This document shows, piece after piece, positions 7,526 through 12,132 of a stretch of DNA of 13,122 nt. The notes under the pieces are model-generated. The model did not search any database. It was given only the letters and a program-made list of their open reading frames with translations, and was not told the origin of the DNA. The DNA comes from an uncultured Spirochaetaceae bacterium (lineage in GTDB: Bacteria > Spirochaetota > Spirochaetia > SZUA-6 > Bin103). Each line of letters opens with the position of its first letter. The stretch's first letter is position 1. The DNA lies in NCBI GenBank assembly GCA_913043885.1, contig CAJWOB010000030.1:1-13122 (forward strand), read 5' to 3'. The position numbers and the translations under genes were made by a program.

Positions 7526-7697
7526 TCCTTACTATGAGCGGACGCGCATCCTCAGCGAAGCTGAGCGGATGGCAAGCGCCGAGGTCGACGCGCGGCTCGC
7601 GAGGAAGCACGTGAGCCTGATGTTCCACTACCGGGCGCAGATCCGGGGCACTTCCCCAGCCTCGCGGGTGACTGCCTCGGTCGCGCTAAGGGGATAG
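7515..7697 (+). CDS. possible 60-residue protein, divergent and overlapping
   Basis: A frame from TTG at 7515, with AAAGG five bases upstream, encodes 60 residues ending at TAG 7695-7697. The first part, with PYYERTRILSEAERMASAE followed by DARLARKHVSL, has the amphipathic, Glu/Arg/Ala-rich look of real small helical proteins rather than a shadow frame, and no other gene occupies 7526-7737. The last 18 residues look less protein-like. The start overlaps the first 11 bases of the divergent membrane-protein gene, which argues against that exact TTG. It could also be the remnant of a decayed gene. I do not recognise a family. Confidence 0.35.
   Translation: MLAIPYYERTRILSEAERMASAEVDARLARKHVSLMFHYRAQIRGTSPASRVTASVALRG
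7547..7571. repeat. 10-bp imperfect palindrome in the 7526-7737 gap
   Basis: CATC (7547-7550) plus CTCAGC (7551-7556) pairs with GCTGAG (7560-7565) plus GATG (7568-7571), leaving a GAA loop and a 2-nt CG bulge. Its size and shape resemble REP-like hairpins, but only one clear copy is seen here. It lies inside the possible 60-residue ORF, so if that ORF is not real this may be an intergenic hairpin near the start of the minus-strand membrane gene. Confidence 0.5.
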
Positions 7698-7737
7698 CTG
7701 GCGGGGTGCGGAGCCCTGAGAAGACTGCTCGCCGGCT

Positions 7738-8406
7738 CTAGTGCTCAGAGCGTAGGTGCTCCGGCAGGTGTGATACGTCGCCGGCAGCGACGATCATCGC
7801 GTAGCGAGGGGGACCGCCTTTCGCGTATCCGGTCGGCCAGTAGCGCACCCGCGTCACCGACGCGTTTGGCACCGACAGGAAGTGCTGCCAGGCGGCGCTT
7901 GCCTCCACTCCAGCGAGCCAGCGCACCGCGGCGTCCACCGTGCCGCCGTGGCCGACCACCATAACCCGGTCGCCGACATGGCGCTCTGCTATCTCCTGGA
8001 CGCTCTCGGCCACCCTGCCGGCAAAGTCGCGCCTACGCTCCATCCCCGAGTAGACCTCGTCGTCAGCGCGCCAGGCGCGGATGATCCGGTCGGAGATGGT
8101 CGGACCGTGCCAGACCTCGTCTTCGTGCATGCACTCCAACTCGCGCAATCGGTCATCCTCGACCGGGGCCAGACCGAGCGCCTCGCCGATCGGCTGCGCG
8201 GTTTCGCGTGCGCGGACGAACGGGCTGGAGTAGAGGGCGGCGACGTCGCTGCCCCGTAGGCCCTCCGCCATCGCCTGCGCCTGATCGCGGCCGAGGGCAG
8301 TCAGCGGGGTGTCGGCACCATAGGTGCCGCGCGGGTGCCGCGCCTGGGCGTGGCGGACGAAGATCAGCTCACAACTGCGGTCGCGGCGGTCGGTGATACG
8401 CTCCAT
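7738..8406 (-). CDS. histidine phosphatase (phosphoglycerate-mutase-like) family protein
   Basis: A 222-residue protein of the histidine phosphatase superfamily. The catalytic phospho-His motif is VRHAQA (R18, H19), the usual RHG with Ala in place of Gly. SSPFVRARETA (61-71) supplies the second phosphate-binding Arg, the acid region is LRELECM (about E89/E91), and VVGHGG (150-155) contains the second catalytic His, H153. All core residues are present, so it should be active. Family members dephosphorylate varied phosphometabolites or phosphohistidine on proteins (SixA-type), and the sequence does not decide the substrate. At 222 residues it is longer than SixA. It starts 15 bp after the stop of the receiver gene on the same strand, so the two form a likely operon. 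Confidence 0.92.
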   Translation of the reverse strand: MERITDRRDRSCELIFVRHAQARHPRGTYGADTPLTALGRDQAQAMAEGLRGSDVAALYSSPFVRARETAQPIGEALGLAPVEDDRLRELECMHEDEVWHGPTISDRIIRAWRADDEVYSGMERRRDFAGRVAESVQEIAERHVGDRVMVVGHGGTVDAAVRWLAGVEASAAWQHFLSVPNASVTRVRYWPTGYAKGGPPRYAMIVAAGDVSHLPEHLRSEH

Positions 8407-8421
8407 GCCGTTGCGGGCGGG

Positions 8422-8772
8422 TCAGGCGGCGGCCTGCCCGAGATGTCGTTCCAGGGCATCCAGATCCAGTGGCTTTCGAAACACCGTCCACCGCGCACTG
8501 GTGGCGCGCAGCGGTAGCGCGGTAACGATGACGACCTGTGTCGCTGCGAAATGGGTCTGCAGGAACCGTAGCCACTCGCGGCCTGTGGTCCGCCCCATGG
8601 AGTACTCGGTAACGATGAGATCGAGCTCCGATTCCATCAGATAGGTAAGCGCATCGGCACGATCGGCTGCGGTGTACACGATATGGCCTGCAGCCGACAG
8701 CCGGTCCGCCAGCTTTCGCCGGACCTGCGGATCGCTGTCGATTACCAGCACCTGTCGACATGGGGTCTCCAT
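8422..8772 (-). CDS. single-domain receiver protein with Glu at the phosphoacceptor site
   Basis: A 116-residue stand-alone receiver (REC) domain. I use the ATG at 8772, because the longer frame to 8895 adds 41 residues unlike any receiver and would overlap the cupin start. QVLVIDSDPQVRRKLADRL provides the acidic pocket (D12, D14). The switch residue T84 is in VIVTALP, and the conserved K100 is in VFRKPLD. At the phosphoacceptor position the sequence is DLIVTEYSMG: Glu56 stands where Asp is expected. Glu cannot be phosphorylated normally and often mimics the phosphorylated state, so this may be a constitutively active or phosphorylation-independent receiver. No output domain follows; it would act by protein contact. 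It is followed 15 bp later by the histidine phosphatase gene and is divergent from the cupin operon (82-bp gap). Confidence 0.88.
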   Translation of the reverse strand: METPCRQVLVIDSDPQVRRKLADRLSAAGHIVYTAADRADALTYLMESELDLIVTEYSMGRTTGREWLRFLQTHFAATQVVIVTALPLRATSARWTVFRKPLDLDALERHLGQAAA

Positions 8773-8838
8773 CGTGACCAATCGCGGGCAGCCACCATAG
8801 CGGGGGAGCGCCGCGTGCGGCAATTGGTCGGCCAGCGC

Positions 8839-8847
8839 TGCTATTCT
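8839..8847 (+). promoter_or_regulatory. extended -10 promoter element of the cupin gene
   Basis: TG-C-TATTCT (8839-8847) is an extended -10 element. Counting about 7 nt onward puts the transcription start at or one base before the cupin ATG at 8855, so the mRNA would be leaderless. No Shine-Dalgarno is present. A TTGACA-like -35 at the right distance is not evident, as expected for extended -10 promoters. Confidence 0.4.
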
Positions 8848-8854
8848 GCTGGCC

Positions 8855-9247
8855 ATGACACCGACCAAGGCCCGCCTCACCCGCTGGGAGGACATGCCAC
8901 GGGAGCCGGTAAAGCCCGGAATCGACAGAAGGCTCGTTACGACGAAGCGAATGATGCTCGCCCATGTCTACATCGACAAAGACGCCATCGTGCCGTGGCA
9001 CTCGCACGAGAACGAGCAGCTCACGTACATCCTGCAGGGCGCACTTCAGTTCACCCTCGGCGATCGCAACGGGCCGGAGGAGGAGCTACAGACGGTGACC
9101 GTGCACACCGGCGAGGTGCTGCACATCCCCAGTCACCTCCCGCATCGGGCCGTTGCACTCGAGGACACGCTGGATGTCGATATCTTCTGTCCGCCACGCG
9201 CCGACTGGCTGGACGGAACCGACAGCTACTTCCAGGACGAGAGCTGA
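8855..9247 (+). CDS. small single-domain cupin protein
   Basis: A 130-residue cupin. Motif 1 is PWHSHENEQLTYILQGALQ (about 47-65), giving metal ligands H49 and H51 and E54 or Q55. Motif 2, HIPSHLPHRAVAL (about 90-102), supplies H97. Such small cupins bind a divalent metal and include isomerases, KdgF-like sugar-acid enzymes and sensors; the sequence does not distinguish them. The gene lies 4 bp before the SDR-like gene, and the two are surely co-transcribed. KdgF-type cupins and SDR dehydrogenases occur together in uronate catabolism, which is a possible but unproven link. The ATG at 8855 is preceded by an extended -10 element rather than a ribosome-binding site. Confidence 0.9.
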   Translation: MTPTKARLTRWEDMPREPVKPGIDRRLVTTKRMMLAHVYIDKDAIVPWHSHENEQLTYILQGALQFTLGDRNGPEEELQTVTVHTGEVLHIPSHLPHRAVALEDTLDVDIFCPPRADWLDGTDSYFQDES

Positions 9248-9251
9248 GCTC

Positions 9252-10043
9252 GTGGATCTCGGACTCGAAGGCAGATGCGCGCTCGTGGCCGGCGCCAGTC
9301 GCGGCCTGGGGTACGCGGCGGCAGAAGCCCTCGCCGCCGAAGGTGTCCGACTGGTCATCTGCTCGCGGGATGACGCCGCGATAGAACGCGCCGCCGAACG
9401 CATCGCCTCCCAGCACGGGGTAGAGGTTACCGGACAGGCCGCCGACCTGAGCGAGCCCGAAGCGATCGAACGGCTGCACGAGACTGCCCGCCGGAACTAC
9501 GGTGGGGTCGACATCCTGGTGACCAACACCGGGGGGCCACCGCCCGGCGTGTTCGTCGACCTGCCACAATCGGCCTGGGACGCGGCGGTACGCAACAACC
9601 TCGATAGCGTCCTCCATCTGATGCGAGGCGTCCTGGCGGGGATGACCGAACGAAAGTGGGGCAGGATCGTCAACGTCACCTCGATTGCGGCAAAGCAGCC
9701 GGTCGCCAACCTCATCCTCTCGAACAGCATGCGCGCCGCGGTCACCGCCCTGGCGCGGACGCTGGCCGTGGAGGTCGCACCCCACGGCATCACCGTGAAC
9801 AACGTCATGCCCGGCTACACCCGCACCGAGCGACTGGAGGAGCTCGCCGCTCATCTGGCAGAGGCGCGAAGCGTCGACCAGCAGGCGGTGGTCGGCGACT
9901 GGGAGCGTGAGATCCCCGCCACGCGGCTGGGCGAGCCGGCCGAGTTGGCCGCGCTGGTGGCATTCCTGGCCTCCGAGCGTGCCGCCTACATCACCGGCAG
10001 CTCAATTGCGGTCGATGGCGGGTGGATCCGAGCGCTGATCTAG
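9252..10043 (+). CDS. SDR-like protein with degenerate catalytic tetrad
   Basis: A 263-residue Rossmann-fold protein of the short-chain dehydrogenase/reductase type, starting with GTG at 9252, 4 bp after the cupin stop. The frame is open further upstream, but that part overlaps the cupin gene and is not SDR-like. The nucleotide-binding loop is AGASRGLG (13-20) instead of TGxxxGxG. VTNTGGP (90-96) replaces the usual NNAG. After VNVTSIAAKQP (140-150), where S144 is the catalytic Ser position, the YxxxK motif reads SNSMR (157-161), so Tyr is replaced by Ser and Lys by Arg. The C-terminal ITGSSIAVDGGW is normal. A subgroup of beta-ketoacyl-ACP-reductase-like SDRs with this degenerate tetrad is known (I recall CDD cd05344). 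It may be an unusual reductase or a non-catalytic binder. Confidence 0.92.
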   Translation: MDLGLEGRCALVAGASRGLGYAAAEALAAEGVRLVICSRDDAAIERAAERIASQHGVEVTGQAADLSEPEAIERLHETARRNYGGVDILVTNTGGPPPGVFVDLPQSAWDAAVRNNLDSVLHLMRGVLAGMTERKWGRIVNVTSIAAKQPVANLILSNSMRAAVTALARTLAVEVAPHGITVNNVMPGYTRTERLEELAAHLAEARSVDQQAVVGDWEREIPATRLGEPAELAALVAFLASERAAYITGSSIAVDGGWIRALI

Positions 10044-10411
10044 AGGAACGCGGCGGGAGCGGAGAGGGCAATGGCGGTAGCAACCGCCAAGTGCGTCACC
10101 CGCCTTGCCTGCCGTCGCACCCGGGATAGCTGCGTGGCGTCCTCGATCGACCGCTCGCCGTCATCCATATTGCGCGTCCCGCGCGCAGCAAGGCGCACTC
10201 ATGTCTTCTCGCGCGCCTGGAAGTAGCCGAAAGCAGCCAGCAGGAACGGCGCCACCACGCCCAGACGCCACCATATCGGCGCACCGACGGCGACCACGAC
10301 GACGCTGAGGCCGACCCCGGCCACCATGCCCACTACCCCGCTCAGCAGGCGTCGGCGACGCTCGCGTCGGCCGATGTTGGCTACCTGGGCGCCTGATACG
10401 CTGTCGGCCAC
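10040..10411 (-). CDS. small membrane protein gene read through an in-frame TGA (candidate selenoprotein)
   Basis: From GTG 10411 the frame encodes 70 residues: an Arg-rich cytoplasmic start (RRERRRR at 15-21), two hydrophobic helices (about 23-43 and 47-63) and YFQAREKT, then TGA at 10201-10199. In the same frame it continues as VRLAARGTRNMDDGERSIED and so on, to a third hydrophobic stretch and TAG at 10042-10040, giving 123 codons including the TGA. From memory, an uncharacterised bacterial family of this layout reads FQAR-KTC-V-LAARG-RNMD-G across this point, with Cys where the TGA stands. The gene is therefore either a Cys-to-selenocysteine variant decoded with the hairpin at 10171-10187, or a gene broken by a nonsense change. 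If TGA is read as stop, the product is the 70-residue piece 10199-10411. Its last bases overlap the convergent SDR stop. Function unknown. The start is preceded by a TATAGT hexamer and lacks a good ribosome-binding site. Confidence 0.65.
10171..10187 (-). promoter_or_regulatory. SECIS-like hairpin downstream of the in-frame TGA
   Basis: On the minus strand TGCGCG (10187-10182) pairs with CGCGCA (10176-10171) around the loop CGGGA, a perfect 6-bp stem. The loop begins 18 nt after the TGA (17 nt between), with G as its second base. These values fit the published consensus for bacterial SECIS elements (upper stem 4-16 bp, loop 3-14 nt, a G among the first two loop bases, 16-37 nt from UGA). A competing fold, TTGC/GCAA plus GCG/CGC with a bulged U, also exists. 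G+C-rich DNA forms such hairpins easily, so this supports but does not prove selenocysteine insertion. Confidence 0.4.
10199..10201 (-). other. in-frame TGA codon (candidate selenocysteine, codon 71)
   Basis: A TGA on the minus strand at 10201-10199 lies between AAGACA (Lys-Thr) and GTGCGC (Val-Arg). The frame stays open on both sides and both sides look like one protein. TGA serves as an ordinary stop at the ends of prfC, the cupin, PhyH-2, HD-GYP and DCC genes here, so a genome-wide reassignment of TGA is unlikely. Confidence 0.55.
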
Positions 10412-10417
10412 CGATCC

Positions 10418-10423
10418 ACTATA
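10418..10423 (-). promoter_or_regulatory. -10-like TATAGT just before the small membrane-protein gene
   Basis: TATAGT on the minus strand (10423-10418) ends 6 nt before the GTG at 10411, placing the transcription start at or next to the start codon. No convincing -35 is seen at 17 bp spacing. It is listed because the same arrangement is seen upstream of several other genes here. Confidence 0.3.
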
Positions 10424-10534
10424 CCGCCAGTTGCTACCGCCGGTTTGCGCGACGCGGCGGCGGCCACTACCCTGGCGAAGCCACCGGCCATGGCCACGAC
10501 GCCTAGCGCGTCATCCCCGGCCGGCCACCGCCCA

Positions 10535-12130
10535 ATGCCCACGCTCATCGAAGAGGCCACGCGCCGACGCACCTTCGCCATCATCTCTCACCCTGACGCG
10601 GGCAAGACGACGATTACCGAGAAGCTGCTGCTGTACGCCAACGCCATTTCTCTGGCTGGCTCAGTGAAGGCCCGCAAGGCGGCCCGCCATGCCATCTCCG
10701 ACTGGATGCAGATGGAGCGCGAGCGCGGCATCTCGATAACCTCCTCGGTGCTGCAGTTCGAGCATCTCGGCAGCGCCATCAATCTGGTCGACACGCCCGG
10801 CCACGCCGACTTCTCCGCCGACACCTACCGCACCCTCGCCGCGGTCGACAGTGCGCTGATGGTGATGGACCACTCCAAGGGGGTGGAGCCACGCACCCGA
10901 AAGCTATTCGAGGTCTGTCGCTTACGCCGGCTGCCAGTGGTGACCTTCATGAACAAGCTGGACCGTCACGGCCTGGAGCCACTGGCGCTGGTGGATGACG
11001 TCGCCGCCACCCTCGACCTGCGCATCGCGCCGCTGAATTGGCCGGTGGGGATGGGCCGCGACTTCCGCGGCGTCGTGGAGCTGGCCACCGGGACGCTGCA
11101 CCTGTATGCAACCGGCGAGCACCACGGCCAGCAGCAGGCGGAGGCGGCGCAGTTGCCGTGGGCCAGCGACGAAGCGGAGGAGGCCGTTGGAGCCGCTATG
11201 CACGCTCATGTGAGCGAGGAGCTCGAGCTGCTGGCGGAAGCCGGCGACGGGTGGGATCCCGACGCCTACATGAGCGGCGACCTGAGCCCGCTGTTCTGGG
11301 GTTCGGCGATGACCAACTTCGGAGTCGAGCCGTTGCTCGGCTTCATCTCTCGGCACATGGCGCCGCCGGCACCACGGGAGCCGGAAGAGGGCAGAGCCGT
11401 CTCCCCGGCCGACGACCGATTCACCGGCATGGTGTTCAAGATCCAGGCCAATATGAATCCGCGGCACCGAGACCGTGTCGCGTTCGTGCGCGTGGTAAGC
11501 GGCCACTTCGAGCGCGGGATGGACGTTCGCATCGGGCGCACCGGAGAGAAGATCCGCCTCTCCAACCCCCACTCCTTTATGGCCCAGGACCGGGAGCTGG
11601 TGACCGGCGCCTGGCCGGGAGATATCGTCGGCGTCCACGACTCCGGCAACCTGCGGGTGGGTGATACCCTGGCCGGCGGCGAGCCTCTCCGCTATACCGG
11701 CATTCCACAGTTCGCCCCCGAGCACTTCGGGCAGATGCGCCTGAAGGACCCGCTCAAACGCAAGTCACTGGATGCCGGTGTGGAGCAGCTGTCGCAGGAA
11801 GGCGTGGTGCAGGTGTTCTACCGCGGCATCAAGGAGCGCCAGGACCCCTATCTGGGCGTGGTCGGGCTGCTGCAATTCGAGGTGCTCAAGGAACGGCTCA
11901 AGAACGAGTACAGCGTGCAGGCCGACCTGGTGTCACTGCCCTTCAAACACGCCCGGTGGGTGGGCGGCGACCCGGCAGGGGTGGCGTGGCTGCGTGGCCG
12001 CAGCGACTATGTACACGTGATCGATCGCTTCGAGAGGACGGTGGTGCTGGCCGAGCGAGAGTGGTCGTTCAACTACGCGCTCGAGCACGCTCCCGGCCTC
12101 GAGCTGTACGACATCGAGCCCCTGGATTGA
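10535..12130 (+). CDS. prfC: peptide chain release factor 3 (RF3)
   Basis: A 531-residue GTPase using the ATG at 10535, close to the 529 residues of E. coli RF3 and starting in the same place relative to RRTFAIISHPDAGKTT. RF3 removes RF1/RF2 from the ribosome after peptide release, driven by GTP. The GTPase motifs are intact: G1 SHPDAGKTT (18-26), the switch-I region ERERGISITSS (61-71), G3 DTPGH (86-90) and G4 NKLD (140-143), followed by SAM. The later domains include MVFKIQANMNPRHRDRVAFV and the conserved RPLKR-like KDPLKRKSL. Longer starts at 10490 (ATG) and 10445 (TTG) add Ala/Pro-rich residues unlike the family and are less likely. No clear Shine-Dalgarno precedes 10535. The PAS gene starts 2 bp after the stop, so they are co-transcribed. 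Confidence 0.97.
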   Translation: MPTLIEEATRRRTFAIISHPDAGKTTITEKLLLYANAISLAGSVKARKAARHAISDWMQMERERGISITSSVLQFEHLGSAINLVDTPGHADFSADTYRTLAAVDSALMVMDHSKGVEPRTRKLFEVCRLRRLPVVTFMNKLDRHGLEPLALVDDVAATLDLRIAPLNWPVGMGRDFRGVVELATGTLHLYATGEHHGQQQAEAAQLPWASDEAEEAVGAAMHAHVSEELELLAEAGDGWDPDAYMSGDLSPLFWGSAMTNFGVEPLLGFISRHMAPPAPREPEEGRAVSPADDRFTGMVFKIQANMNPRHRDRVAFVRVVSGHFERGMDVRIGRTGEKIRLSNPHSFMAQDRELVTGAWPGDIVGVHDSGNLRVGDTLAGGEPLRYTGIPQFAPEHFGQMRLKDPLKRKSLDAGVEQLSQEGVVQVFYRGIKERQDPYLGVVGLLQFEVLKERLKNEYSVQADLVSLPFKHARWVGGDPAGVAWLRGRSDYVHVIDRFERTVVLAEREWSFNYALEHAPGLELYDIEPLD

Positions 12131-12132
12131 GG

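Noticed and set aside
8773..8895. 41-residue N-terminal extension of the receiver protein
   Set aside because: It is not receiver-like and would overlap the divergent cupin start; ATG 8772 places the first strand correctly.
9153..9251. Upstream extension of the SDR frame
   Set aside because: It lies inside the cupin gene and adds sequence unlike SDR N-termini; GTG 9252 fits operon spacing.
10199..10201. Genome-wide reassignment of TGA to an amino acid
   Set aside because: TGA ends prfC, the cupin, PhyH-2, HD-GYP, DCC and receiver genes at the expected family lengths, so it is a stop in this genome.
10096..10284. 62-codon minus-strand frame with many Arg and Trp
   Set aside because: Another frame carries the small membrane protein; this translation has no membrane or family features.
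10445..10534. N-terminal extension of RF3 from TTG 10445 or ATG 10490
   Set aside because: Ala/Pro-rich and absent from RF3 proteins; ATG 10535 matches the family start.
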